Assembly: GCA_963640465.1 (NCBI GenBank)
Contig: CAVHYP010000017.1
Coordinates: 1-41,540, forward strand
DNA length: 41,540 bases
Direction: 5' to 3'
DNA from: Colivivens sp963640465
GTDB lineage: Bacteria; Bacteroidota; Bacteroidia; Bacteroidales; Bacteroidaceae
The first letter of the stretch is position 1, and each line of letters opens with the position of its first letter. The notes under the pieces were generated by a model, which had not been told where the DNA came from, did not search any database, and worked only from the letters and a program-made list of their open reading frames with translations. The position numbers were made by a program, and so were the translations under genes. This document shows, one piece after another, positions 16,345-25,702 of this stretch.

Positions 16345-17823
16345 TTAACGCAATCTCAGTTTTGTGGTTTCACCCATGACAGACACTGTTTCACCGGCTT
16401 TTACGCCTGCGAAGAATGCTTCACTCTTTGGATAGTAACCGTTCTTGTAGTTTGCAATCTGACGGTGTGCTGCACCTGCGCATGAAGGGTCTACCTGGAT
16501 TGCCTTCAAACATTTGTCGGTAGCAAGGCAATAGTAGTAGCTTCTGCTGAGCATCTTCTTTGAATCCTGGCTTGCTGCTGGAGCACTGCGTACGATACAA
16601 TTGGCAATCATGAGATATGCCTTACCAAGTGAAGGTGTGTATCTGAGTGCAGTGTTGCAGTACTGACGTGCCTCACTTACACGGCCTTTGCTATAAAGAA
16701 CTGTTGCGATGGTATATGCGGTCTTTCCTTTCTTTGAAGCGTCGGTCTCAAGTTCGATAGCCTCTTGCAGATATTTCATTGCATTTGTAGTGTCGCCATT
16801 TTTGAGCAACTTGGATGCTTTACCGAGTGCTGCGCTTGGAGTTTTGTTGAGCTCGTATGCATAATCAGCTGCTTTGTAGTAGAGGTCGGACTTGTCACAG
16901 TCGAAGTTCTGCAGAATCTTCAGAATGTTGTTGAGCTCGGCAAGGTCGCCTTTGGCGCTCTCTACCTTTGTCTCATAAATTCTGGTGAGATCATCACAAT
17001 TAGCTGCACCAGACTTTACGAAGAGCTCGTTACACTTGTTCTGGGTAGGCTGGTAGTTCATGATGATTTTTTCTGCTTCAGGTGAAAGAACGACTCTTTC
17101 CTCCCATTCTGTAGAATCAGCTGACTCTGGGTTGGCAGGTATTACCTGTGCAGGATATGACTTTGCTTCATCCAACAAACGGTCGCAGATGTCGTTGCAG
17201 TTCATGTAGTCGTTGATGAACTCGTCACGTGTCTTGTCGTCCTGGTGTGCAACAAATCTGTTGTAAGAACACTCGATGAAGTAATAGAGCACATAAGCGT
17301 CTACGTTCTGTCCAAGGTCGTCAATGCCTGAACGGAAGATTCTGTATGCTTCTTCATTGTCTTTCTTCGAAGCAAAGCAATAGTAGTCGTATGCTTTACG
17401 GCAAAGGATGTTACCCTTTGTAGTGTATGTAGTCTTGCTGGCAAATGAGTTGAGGTCTTCCAGATTTTTGATACGCAAATCATGCATGTTCATCAGTGTG
17501 TTGAATATCTCTTCCTTCTTTGCTGCATCAGTCTCTTTCTGGATTAGGTTCTCACAGATTACGGCACCATCCTGATAAATTCGTATTTGTGCAAGAGGTG
17601 CTTTCTCAATGACAACCTTCCATGCATTGTATGCTTCTTGATAGTTGCGCTCTTTGAATGCTTCACGGTACAGACTGAAGTTGTTTATTACGTCAATACT
17701 GTCCTGACCATGTCCGATACGGTCGTTGAATGATGTTCCAGCATAGCCTTGTGCAGATGCACTTAATGTTGCTGTAGTCGCCATGACGGCTAATAATACT
17801 TTCTTCTTCATTCTTCTGTTCAT
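16345..17823 (-). CDS. Secreted tetratricopeptide-repeat protein
   Basis: 492 aa from the ATG at 17823. An upstream in-frame extension to 17940 would overlap the preceding barrel gene and place the signal peptide internally, so it is rejected. Signal peptide about 1-25 (LLAVMATTATLSASAQ). TPR-like hairpins run from about 45 to 110, and clearer TPRs are at about 330-440 (NGDTTNAMKYLQEAIEL, SEARQYCNTALRYTPSLGKAY). It ends in a short beta-like segment (GETVSVMGETTKLRLR). Position between an outer-membrane barrel and lptC implies a periplasmic scaffold in envelope assembly. No specific function is known to me. Confidence 0.85.
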   Translation of the reverse strand: MNRRMKKKVLLAVMATTATLSASAQGYAGTSFNDRIGHGQDSIDVINNFSLYREAFKERNYQEAYNAWKVVIEKAPLAQIRIYQDGAVICENLIQKETDAAKKEEIFNTLMNMHDLRIKNLEDLNSFASKTTYTTKGNILCRKAYDYYCFASKKDNEEAYRIFRSGIDDLGQNVDAYVLYYFIECSYNRFVAHQDDKTRDEFINDYMNCNDICDRLLDEAKSYPAQVIPANPESADSTEWEERVVLSPEAEKIIMNYQPTQNKCNELFVKSGAANCDDLTRIYETKVESAKGDLAELNNILKILQNFDCDKSDLYYKAADYAYELNKTPSAALGKASKLLKNGDTTNAMKYLQEAIELETDASKKGKTAYTIATVLYSKGRVSEARQYCNTALRYTPSLGKAYLMIANCIVRSAPAASQDSKKMLSRSYYYCLATDKCLKAIQVDPSCAGAAHRQIANYKNGYYPKSEAFFAGVKAGETVSVMGETTKLRLR

Positions 17824-17905
17824 GTTTTTGTAGCTCTTTGCTGTTTGATTGTGATTGTTCTCTATATCTGTTTTATGATTGTTTCGTAAGTTCCGAACGC
17901 ATTCG

Positions 17906-19261
17906 TTATTGCATTCTCCATTTGTAGAACCATCTTTCACTGAATGTAAGTCCTATTGTAAACTTCAAGTAGTTCTCTGTGAGTTTGCTTACTGTACGTG
18001 AAGTGCCTGTGCTTGTAAGGTACGGTATGTTGGTGTGTACCCATTGAACACTTAGGTTCAGCTTTGGCATGTTATACCACAGGTTCTTGTTGGCAATTGG
18101 TACGGTCACTCCGGCTGATACTCCGTACTCGTACGGCTTGTTACTGATGGTTCCAGTTTGGTCTGTATTTGCATACGACTTGCTGTAATATCCACCCAAC
18201 TTGTATGACAGCAATCTACCTGGACGAGTTGTCTTGTAATTATAATTAGGTGTATATTCTCCTCCTACGGAAATCTTCATCTTGTCGTTGAGTTGTCCGG
18301 CAAAGCTTGCGTACACTCCGTCTTCTGCTTGTCTAGGGAATTTGCATTTGCTCCATTTCTGCAGTTCGAAGTCTGCACCAACCTTCAATTTGTTATTTTT
18401 ATAGTATGTCACACCGACTGCGAATGTATGAGGCAATTGGAATGCATTCTTTATTGTGTCACCGGATATTCCTTCCACTGAAGATGATGATGAGTTGTAG
18501 GTTTCGGTGTAGCGTATTGCTTGGTTGTTGATGTTGTGTCCCAATCCGTATGTTGCACCAATCACTACTTTGTCTTTCTTGCCGAGGTTGACTGTATACT
18601 GCAGTCCGAAGTCTGACATCCATGTGTTGATGGTTGCAGAATAACCTCTTATGATGGAGTAGGCTCCACTTTCACTGAACGACATGGTCATCGTATGCGT
18701 ATAGTCTCCAAACAAGTAACTTCCGTTTACACCGATTGACAAAGGCTTGAACACCTGCCAACCCAATCCGAGGAATGCTTGATGCAGACCTCCGCTACCA
18801 GAATAGGAGTAGGATGATGTTATATCGTCAGTCCCTGTTACGTCTTCACTGTTTGATGAGAAACTATAGTTGATGTTGGTGTAAGGCAGAACTCCCAATG
18901 CAACACCCAGTCCTTTGGTTGCTCTGAAATGGAATGCAGCGTAATCCAAGTTTGTGTTTTTCGCATTGTGTTGCAGACCTTCCATCTTGTAATTGCCGTT
19001 GGAGAATGTCAGTCCAAGGTCGAATATCGCAGTCAGACTATCTACATCTGAATATGAAGCAGGGTTTGCTGTGTTGATTATGGAGCTTTCTCTGAATCCT
19101 TGTGCCACACCAGCCATACCTTTGTTGAATCCCATAGACCTGTCTGATTGAATACCAAAACCATAGCGGCTGTATGGAGAGTTGACTCCGTTTTGTGCTG
19201 AGGAAGTCTTTGTCATTGCCATCAGTAGAAACAACAGACAGTGTTGTGTTTTTATCTTCAT
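17906..19261 (-). CDS. Outer-membrane beta-barrel protein
   Basis: 451 aa. Signal peptide about 1-22 (SSAQ). The mature N terminus has the Bacteroidetes SPYSRYGFG signature followed by FNKGMAGVAQGF and TANPASYSD, as in FadL/PorV-like barrels. Alternating amphipathic strands fill the protein, and a terminal strand ends with FSERWFYKWRMQ. Location: outer membrane. It might transport hydrophobic molecules or serve as an assembly factor. It starts 21 bp after coaX and is followed by the TPR protein. Confidence 0.85.
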   Translation of the reverse strand: MKIKTQHCLLFLLMAMTKTSSAQNGVNSPYSRYGFGIQSDRSMGFNKGMAGVAQGFRESSIINTANPASYSDVDSLTAIFDLGLTFSNGNYKMEGLQHNAKNTNLDYAAFHFRATKGLGVALGVLPYTNINYSFSSNSEDVTGTDDITSSYSYSGSGGLHQAFLGLGWQVFKPLSIGVNGSYLFGDYTHTMTMSFSESGAYSIIRGYSATINTWMSDFGLQYTVNLGKKDKVVIGATYGLGHNINNQAIRYTETYNSSSSSVEGISGDTIKNAFQLPHTFAVGVTYYKNNKLKVGADFELQKWSKCKFPRQAEDGVYASFAGQLNDKMKISVGGEYTPNYNYKTTRPGRLLSYKLGGYYSKSYANTDQTGTISNKPYEYGVSAGVTVPIANKNLWYNMPKLNLSVQWVHTNIPYLTSTGTSRTVSKLTENYLKFTIGLTFSERWFYKWRMQ

Positions 19262-19282
19262 CTTATTATCCAGTGCTGCTTA

Positions 19283-20050
19283 TTACTTTGTTTTGTGAGA
19301 CCTCTCAAGACTTTCGTTATACATCAGTACTTCATTTAGTCCCTTCATTACAATAAATTTATCTGCAAAAATACGCTTTTTTATCTCATCTTCAAAATAT
19401 AATTCATCTCCACCCGTAAAAAAAATGCATAGATTGGGGCGTTTTATGGTAAATTGACGGATATAGCCCTCAATTTCATACGTCATTCCGTCGAGCACTC
19501 CGCATCTTATGGCTGTATCGGTGTCTTCTCCCAATGAAGGATGTGGACCATCGGGACTGACCAGTGGCAGTTGTGATGTGTAATCCTTCAGCGCCTTGAA
19601 ACGCATCTCCATGCCTAAAGATATATTACCGCCAACAAATTCCCCGGCTTTCGTTACGAAATCATAGGTTATGGCCGTACCGAGGTCTATAATCAATGTG
19701 TCGTTCTTTGTTTCATTGTATGCTCCAATGGCTGCTGCAAGTCGATCCATGCCAAGTGTCTGTGGACTCTTGTACAAGTTCTTTATCGGGATTGCAGTCT
19801 TGTAGTCCATGAATGCCATGTCCGGATTCATACCAAGCAATTCTTTCCTTTGTTCGTCATCGAGGTTGATTGTCGTACAGATTATACNNNNNNNNNNGAT
19901 TATACCATGCAGTGTGCCGTACTTAGTTGCCACTTCTGCAATATTGCAAAAGGAATGCCCTTCATTCTTGCTGTTGAATAGAAGTTTGTTGTTGTCAAAC
20001 ACTCCGTACTTTACACATGAATTTCCTATGTCGATAATCAAGTTTCTCAT
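19283..20050 (-). CDS. coaX: Type III pantothenate kinase (interrupted by an assembly gap)
   Basis: About 255 codons including the gap. CoaX phosphorylates pantothenate in the first step of CoA synthesis and belongs to the ASKHA fold. Visible motifs: LIIDIGNSCVKYG (4-16), GMDRLAAAIGAY (100-111), LIIDLGTAITYDF (119-131), GGNISLGMEMR and TGGDE. The ATG overlaps the permease stop by 4 bp (ATGA), so upstream extensions are rejected. Ten Ns interrupt codons 52-55, flanked by the same 8-mer on both sides. Collapsing the duplicate restores a continuous frame of 249 codons. The gene is therefore probably intact. Confidence 0.95.
   Translation of the reverse strand: MRNLIIDIGNSCVKYGVFDNNKLLFNSKNEGHSFCNIAEVATKYGTLHGIIXXXXIICTTINLDDEQRKELLGMNPDMAFMDYKTAIPIKNLYKSPQTLGMDRLAAAIGAYNETKNDTLIIDLGTAITYDFVTKAGEFVGGNISLGMEMRFKALKDYTSQLPLVSPDGPHPSLGEDTDTAIRCGVLDGMTYEIEGYIRQFTIKRPNLCIFFTGGDELYFEDEIKKRIFADKFIVMKGLNEVLMYNESLERSHKTK
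19888..19897. other. Assembly gap of ten Ns inside coaX
   Basis: GATTATAC occurs immediately on both sides of the Ns (19880-19887 and 19898-19905). This looks like two contig ends that overlap by 8 bases and were joined with a default-length N run. It is not missing sequence of known size. Confidence 0.85.
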
Positions 20051-21201
20051 TTGGTCGCTTTTTTGTAAAAGTAGATAGCTATGAATGCAAATACGATATT
20101 TGGTGTCCATACAGCCAATACTGGCGGGAAGTTCGCATTGATGGCAAATGTGGAGGAAATGGTTTGGAACATGATGTAGGCAAAGCTGAGCAACAGACCT
20201 ATACCCAAAGATATACCCATTCCGTTCTTGCGCTTTTTGGCAGAGAGGGAGAGCCCGATGATGGTAAGTATGAAAGCTGCGAATGATGATGCTCCACGCT
20301 TCCAATATTCCACTTCAAATGCCTGTATGTTGGCAAATCCACGTTGCTTCTGATGTTCGATATACTTCGACAGTTCAGGATTTGTCAGTGTCTCCTGCTG
20401 ACCTTTATGTATTATAAGGTCTTGTGGCTCCATATTGATTACGGAATCCAATCGTGCACCGGAGGTAATGACTTCCTTCGTACCGCGTAGGTCTCGTTCT
20501 TGATAATTCTTTATGATCCAGTGGTTGGGCTCTTCCGACAGAGTGTCGTATTGTATCATGGTTGCTTGCAAGTGGTTTGTCAGTTTCTTGTTGACAAACT
20601 TGTCGAGCGTGAAGTCATAACCGGTCTTGATGTTGTCCTCGTACCTGGATATGTAGGCGATGACTCCAGTGTCAACCTCCAATTGTACATTGCTTGTGTA
20701 GTTGGCGTAACTGCGTCGCCGGTATGTATTCTCGAAATCTACTCGTTGCACATTGCCTTTTGGTATGATATATGCTCCCATGATGAATGTCAGTACGCAC
20801 AGTATTGCTGCTGAAATCATGTATGGACGCAGGAGTCGGTTGAAACTCACTCCAGTTGACATCATCGCAATGATTTCCGAGTTCTCCGCCAGTTTGGTTG
20901 TGAAGAATATGACACTGATGAAGACAAACAACTGACTGAAGAGATTGGCATAATAGGGGATGAAGTTTATGTAGTAGTTGACAATCTCTGAAGCAGGTAC
21001 TTTCTTTGCTATATACTTGTCTATGTGCTCATTGATATCGAACACTACAGCGATGCTGATGATCAGAGCAATGGAAAAGAAATATGTGCCGAGATATTTC
21101 CCGATGATATATCGGTCAAGCCTTGTGACTGGGCTATGCTCAATACACCAATCGTATATCCTGGTGAGTTTGTCTGCCTTTCTTATTTTCAGTTTTCTCA
21201 T
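20047..21201 (-). CDS. YjgP/YjgQ (LptF/LptG) family LPS-export permease
   Basis: 384 aa, inner membrane. About three N-terminal helices span 30-140 (LDRYIIGKYLGTYFFSIALIIS, then YYANLFSQLFVFISVIFFT). A periplasmic beta jelly-roll covers about 150-290, and three C-terminal helices begin near 300 (SFAAFILTIIGLSLSAKKRKNG). LptF and LptG form the transmembrane dimer that extracts LPS with the ATPase LptB. Which of the two this is cannot be decided, since only one permease is in view. It couples by a 4-bp overlap to coaX and lies in the same run as lptC. Confidence 0.92.
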   Translation of the reverse strand: MRKLKIRKADKLTRIYDWCIEHSPVTRLDRYIIGKYLGTYFFSIALIISIAVVFDINEHIDKYIAKKVPASEIVNYYINFIPYYANLFSQLFVFISVIFFTTKLAENSEIIAMMSTGVSFNRLLRPYMISAAILCVLTFIMGAYIIPKGNVQRVDFENTYRRRSYANYTSNVQLEVDTGVIAYISRYEDNIKTGYDFTLDKFVNKKLTNHLQATMIQYDTLSEEPNHWIIKNYQERDLRGTKEVITSGARLDSVINMEPQDLIIHKGQQETLTNPELSKYIEHQKQRGFANIQAFEVEYWKRGASSFAAFILTIIGLSLSAKKRKNGMGISLGIGLLLSFAYIMFQTISSTFAINANFPPVLAVWTPNIVFAFIAIYFYKKATK

Positions 21202-21253
21202 TGTACAGTTCCTCGTATGTCAGCTGCTATGGTCTTTATGCCATTTGTCTGTC

Positions 21254-22387
21254 TTAGATTCTTCTTCCCAATTCCCCTATAATCTTGCTTTTCCAAATGC
21301 AGAAGTCTCCGGTGATGACATGTTGACGGGCTTCGCCTACGAGCCAAAGGTAGAATGCGAGGTTGTGAATGGAGGCAATCTGCATTGCCAACAGTTCCTG
21401 TGCCTTGAACAGGTGATGTACGTAGGCTTTTGTGTAGGTCAGGTCAACGGATGACGTTCCTTCTTCGTCGAGTGGAGAAAAGTCCATTTCCCATTTCTTG
21501 TTTCTCATGTTGATAGTACCATGGCGTGTGAACAGCATTGCGTTTCTTCCGTTGCGCGTTGGCATGACGCAGTCGAACATATCGACACCACGCTCAATTC
21601 CTTCAAGCAGGTTCTGTGGTGTGCCAACACCCATCAAGTAGCGGGGCTTGTCGGTGGGTAGAATCGCATTTACCACTTCTATCATCTCATACATGACTTC
21701 GGTTGGTTCTCCTACAGCCAATCCTCCTATGGCATTGCCTTCAGCTTCTTTGCTTGCAACAAATTCTGCAGATTGTTTTCTCAAGTCTTTGTATGTACAT
21801 CCTTGTACAATAGGGAAGAGAGCTTGGTGGTAACCATACTTCGGCTCTGTTTCGTTGAAACGCTTGACACAACGGTCAAGCCAGTTTATTGTCAGTTGAA
21901 GCGATTTCTTTGCGTAATCGTGGTCTGCTGTACCAGGAGTACATTCGTCGAATGCCATCATGATGTCGGCTCCGATTGACCGTTCGATATCCATCACACG
22001 TTCTGGACTGAAGAAATGCTTTGAGCCGTCGATATGGCTGCGGAATTCCACTCCTTCTGATGTGATCTTGCGTATGCCTGAGAGCGAGAACACCTGGAAA
22101 CCTCCACTGTCGGTCAGCATCGGATGGTTGAACCCATTGAACTTGTGCAGCCCTCCGGCTGCCTCCAGTACTTCAATGCCAGGACGAAGGTACAGATGAT
22201 ATGTGTTACCCAGTATTATCTGAGCTTTTATGTCATCTTTAAGTTCCCGCAGGTGAACAGCTTTAACGCTGCCAAGCGTTCCCACTGGCATGAATATCGG
22301 AGTCTGTATTTGTCCGTGGTCGGTGGTAATCACTCCCGCACGGGCATTAGTCTTGTCGTCGGTATGTTGAAGTTCGAATGTCAGCAT
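21254..22387 (-). CDS. tgt: tRNA-guanine transglycosylase
   Basis: 377 aa, near the family length. Tgt swaps guanine-34 for preQ1 in tRNAs for Asp, Asn, His and Tyr in queuosine synthesis. Present: HLYLRPG (about 64-70), the catalytic base aspartate in LTDSGGFQVFSL, IMAFDECTP, and the nucleophile aspartate in DMFDCVMPTRNGRN. The zinc site looks unusual: the stretch where other bacterial enzymes have CxCxxC reads EGTSSVDLTYTKAY with no cysteine, while the histidine in SIHNLAFY is kept. It starts 26 bp after lon, so it is cotranscribed. Confidence 0.96.
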   Translation of the reverse strand: MLTFELQHTDDKTNARAGVITTDHGQIQTPIFMPVGTLGSVKAVHLRELKDDIKAQIILGNTYHLYLRPGIEVLEAAGGLHKFNGFNHPMLTDSGGFQVFSLSGIRKITSEGVEFRSHIDGSKHFFSPERVMDIERSIGADIMMAFDECTPGTADHDYAKKSLQLTINWLDRCVKRFNETEPKYGYHQALFPIVQGCTYKDLRKQSAEFVASKEAEGNAIGGLAVGEPTEVMYEMIEVVNAILPTDKPRYLMGVGTPQNLLEGIERGVDMFDCVMPTRNGRNAMLFTRHGTINMRNKKWEMDFSPLDEEGTSSVDLTYTKAYVHHLFKAQELLAMQIASIHNLAFYLWLVGEARQHVITGDFCIWKSKIIGELGRRI

Positions 22388-22413
22388 TATTGTATGGCTA
22401 TTTCGCTTGCAGA

Positions 22414-24921
22414 TTATTCTCCTTTCTTCTCTTTCTTGTCGTCGGTTTCTTCGATGGTGAAGTCAATCGGATTGTCCACTTTCTCATCGAGCAATGCGAA
22501 GTCGAGTACATCTTTCATGTTCTCCACATAATGGAAGGTGACACCTTTAAGGTATATGTCTGGTATCTGTCGGATGTCTTTCTCGTTGTCCTTGCATATT
22601 ATTATGTCTGTGATACCGGCACGTTTGGCAGCCAGTATCTTTTCTTTGATACCACCGACGGGTAATACTTTTCCACGCAGTGTAATCTCTCCGGTCATTG
22701 CCAGGTTCCTTCTTACTTTGCGCTGGGTCAGTGCTGATGCCAATGATGTGCAGATGGTGATTCCTGCGGACGGACCGTCCTTAGGTACTGCTCCTTCGGG
22801 CACATGGATGTGGATATTCCAGTTCTCAAATACTCTGGGGTCATTTCCAAGCATGTTGTCGTGAGCTTTCAGATATTCGAGAGCAAGAACAGCAGACTCT
22901 TTCATCACGTCGCCCAGATTGCCTGTCAGTGTGAGTTTCTGCCCCTTGCCTTTACTCAAACTGGTCTCGATGAAAAGAATTTCACCTCCAACTGATGTCC
23001 ATGCAAGTCCAGTTACCACTCCTGCGTAATCGTTGCCTTGATACTTGTCGCGAGTGTACTTCTCTGGACCGAGAATCTCCACGATGTCTTCTGGTTTCAA
23101 GTCATGTTGCGGCAATGTGTTGTTCTTCGCATACTTAAACGTGAGTTTGCGCAGTATATTGTTGATTTGCTTGTCCAGTTCTCTGACACCCGACTCACGT
23201 GTGTAGTTCTCTATCAGCTTCTCTGTTGCTGTCTTTGAGAATTTTATGCCAAGTTCGTCCATGCCTACATTCTTCAGTTCTTTTGGAATGAGATGTCGTC
23301 TGGCAATCTCTATCTTCTCCTCTGTCAGATATCCGCTTACCTCGATGAGTTCCATTCGGTCGAGTAGAGGAGCAGGGATTGCACTGATATTGTTTGCGGT
23401 GGCAATGAACATTACTTTAGACAGGTCGAAGTCGCAGTCGAGATAGTTGTCGTGGAATGCAATGTTTTGTTCCGGGTCGAGTACTTCCAACAGGGCTGAT
23501 GCCGGGTCGCCATGCACACTGTCTTGTCCCACTTTGTCGATTTCGTCAAGCACAAACACAGGATTGCAACAGCCTGCTTCCTGTATCGACTTGATTATTC
23601 GTCCAGGCATGGCACCGATATATGTACGACGGTGTCCGCGGATTTCAGCCTCATCATGCACACCTCCGAGTGAAACTCTCACATATTTGCGCTTCATTGA
23701 CTTTGCGATGCTTTTGCCTAATGAGGTTTTTCCCACTCCGGGAGGGCCATAGAGGCAGAGTATCGGACTTTTGAGGTTACCGCGTCGTTGCAGTACGGCG
23801 AGATATTCCAAGATACGTTCCTTCACCTCCTTCATGCCGTAGTGCTCTTTGTTGAGAATTTTTTCCGCATTGTTGAGGTTAAGTCCGTCCTTTGTCTCTT
23901 CGTTCCATGGAAGTGAAAGGAGTATTTCCAGGTATTCCGATTGTACTTGGTATTCTGGTGTCTGCTGGTTCATCTTCTTGAGCTTGCCAAGTTCCTTGTG
24001 GAAAATCTCGTCGGTCTTTTCATCCCATTTCTTCGTGAAAGCCTTTTCTTCCAACTGACTGGCATAGCTCGATCCGCCTTCTCCCAACTCTTCCTGCATG
24101 TTCTTTATCTGCTGTTGCAGGAAGTAGTCGCGCTGCTGTTTGCTGATGTCTTCCTGTGTGCGCATGCTGATTTTGGCTTTGAGAGATGCGTATTGCACTT
24201 CGCGGTTCAGTACGCTCAACAAGCGGAACGCCCTGCTTGTCAAGTCGTCTTCCTGAAGCAACTGGAATTTTTCGTCTTCGGAGATTGACAGAGATGAACT
24301 GAGGTAGTTGACGAGGAACTTCTTGCTGTTGAGCCCTTTGAATGACATGGAGATATCAAATCCCTTCAGATATCCCATGTCTGAATATTTCTTCACAACA
24401 TCGAGCATTGCATCGATGACGGCAGAAAACTCTTTGTCCTTTGCTGTCGGTTCGATTTCAATTGCATTCTGGATGTGTCCCATCATGTAGCGCGGACCTT
24501 CGTGTGCCTCAACCAGCTTGATTCTGCAATATCCTTGAATCAGAGCCGTTTTGTTTCCGTCGGGCAGTTCTATCAACTTGACGAGTCTTGCCAATACACC
24601 GTAGGGATAGAGGTCAGAGCTGGTGGGTGTGTCTACTTTTGGGTCTTTCTGACTGAACACACCAATCAGTTTCTTTGTCTTTTCCGCATCTTTCATCAAC
24701 ATCATGGAGGATTTCCTGCCGATAGTGATGGGTTGCAATATTCCGGGGAAAAGCATTGAACCTCTCAGCGGCAAGATGGGATATTCCTCATCCTCAACCG
24801 CTGTGATGTTTTTCTTGTTTGACATCGTCATGTCCATGTCGGTAATTACCGAGATGGATGTGCCACGTGCTGTATCTTCTAAAACCAAATCGTCGAAACT
24901 GAAGTCTTTCAAATCTTTCAT
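22414..24921 (-). CDS. lon: ATP-dependent protease Lon
   Basis: 835 aa, cytosolic hexameric AAA+ protease for misfolded and regulatory proteins. The N-terminal LON substrate domain begins at about 46 (YPILPLRGSMLFPG) after a 45-residue polar leader. Coiled coil lies around 255-320. Walker A is GPPGVGKTS (392-400) and Walker B VFVLDEID (455-462). The catalytic dyad is S718 in KDGPSAG and K761 in GGIKEKIL. The C-terminal tail is charged (EETDDKKEKKGE). It is the first gene of the leftward run lon-tgt-permease-coaX. A -7-like element lies about 125 bp upstream. Confidence 0.98.
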   Translation of the reverse strand: MKDLKDFSFDDLVLEDTARGTSISVITDMDMTMSNKKNITAVEDEEYPILPLRGSMLFPGILQPITIGRKSSMMLMKDAEKTKKLIGVFSQKDPKVDTPTSSDLYPYGVLARLVKLIELPDGNKTALIQGYCRIKLVEAHEGPRYMMGHIQNAIEIEPTAKDKEFSAVIDAMLDVVKKYSDMGYLKGFDISMSFKGLNSKKFLVNYLSSSLSISEDEKFQLLQEDDLTSRAFRLLSVLNREVQYASLKAKISMRTQEDISKQQRDYFLQQQIKNMQEELGEGGSSYASQLEEKAFTKKWDEKTDEIFHKELGKLKKMNQQTPEYQVQSEYLEILLSLPWNEETKDGLNLNNAEKILNKEHYGMKEVKERILEYLAVLQRRGNLKSPILCLYGPPGVGKTSLGKSIAKSMKRKYVRVSLGGVHDEAEIRGHRRTYIGAMPGRIIKSIQEAGCCNPVFVLDEIDKVGQDSVHGDPASALLEVLDPEQNIAFHDNYLDCDFDLSKVMFIATANNISAIPAPLLDRMELIEVSGYLTEEKIEIARRHLIPKELKNVGMDELGIKFSKTATEKLIENYTRESGVRELDKQINNILRKLTFKYAKNNTLPQHDLKPEDIVEILGPEKYTRDKYQGNDYAGVVTGLAWTSVGGEILFIETSLSKGKGQKLTLTGNLGDVMKESAVLALEYLKAHDNMLGNDPRVFENWNIHIHVPEGAVPKDGPSAGITICTSLASALTQRKVRRNLAMTGEITLRGKVLPVGGIKEKILAAKRAGITDIIICKDNEKDIRQIPDIYLKGVTFHYVENMKDVLDFALLDEKVDNPIDFTIEETDDKKEKKGE

Positions 24922-25222
24922 TAACCTTTTCTTCTGTCTTTCTTAATCACTGGAGCGCCTTCGTGCAAGGAACATCTTTCCGATCCTCAGATTGCTCCAC
25001 ATTGGTTGCTGTCATTGGGCTGGGTTCGTTTTGCGCAAACCAACGACAAAGTTATAAATAATTTCCCAAATACCTTTGTGCTTTTGCAATTTTAATGCGA
25101 TGAAGAGTGCAAATCGGTTGCATTCTCAATTCTATTTGTTCATTTGAATTGATTTTAAGTATGTAAGTGTGCTGCAGAAAACTGCAACGATACACGAGGA
25201 CGTGAAGGGTTGGACAGGGTCT
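24922..25222 (-). promoter_or_regulatory. lon upstream spacer with candidate -7 element
   Basis: Minus-strand TAACTTTG (25054-25047) matches TAnnTTTG, but no TTTG is found 19-21 nt upstream; one lies 12 nt away. No terminator for luxS is obvious. No coding frame is supported. Confidence 0.4.
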
Positions 25223-25702
25223 TCAGTCTTCCGGATAAACCAAATTCTCAGGCTTGATATTCTTAAGCACTTCAAGATATTTGCGTGCTTCGTAACGTGC
25301 CATGGGAAGGTCGTGCAGCAGATAATTGCCGCAATCCTTTGCTGCCTGCCCTGGTATATCTCCTTTGAAACTGGCAATAAACTCAAAGGTGTGAATCATC
25401 AAATCCACGATGTCTTTGCTCTGCAAATCTCCTCTGATAAGCAGATAGTTGCCTGTAAGACATCCCATTGGTCCCCAGTAAATTATTCTGTCTTTCCATT
25501 CGGCATTGTTGCGCAGATAGGTAGCTGCAAGATGCTCAATGGTATGGATTGCACCGTTGTGCAAACATGGCTCTGCATTGGGACGTTTCATGCGTATATC
25601 AAAAGTGGTAACGGTTTCCCTGCCTACTTCATCTTTCCTGCTCACATATATGCCGGGTTGCAACCGACAATGATCTATAGTAAAACTTGGTATTTTGTCC
25701 AT
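25223..25702 (-). CDS. luxS: S-ribosylhomocysteine lyase LuxS
   Basis: 159 aa from the ATG at 25702. A 19-codon upstream extension crosses the promoter element and is not used. LuxS cleaves S-ribosylhomocysteine to homocysteine and DPD, the precursor of autoinducer-2. The metal ligands are in HTIEH (H53, H57) and C124 in KDCGN. Catalytic E56 and C81 (GPMGCLTGNY) are intact. It stands alone; no Pfs/MTAN gene is adjacent. Confidence 0.97.
   Translation of the reverse strand: MDKIPSFTIDHCRLQPGIYVSRKDEVGRETVTTFDIRMKRPNAEPCLHNGAIHTIEHLAATYLRNNAEWKDRIIYWGPMGCLTGNYLLIRGDLQSKDIVDLMIHTFEFIASFKGDIPGQAAKDCGNYLLHDLPMARYEARKYLEVLKNIKPENLVYPED

Noticed and set aside
17824..17940. N-terminal extension of the TPR protein
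   Set aside because: Would overlap the barrel gene and bury the signal peptide.
20051..20305. N-terminal extension of coaX
   Set aside because: Overlaps the permease gene; the conserved LIIDIGN start lies at the 4-bp overlap ATG.
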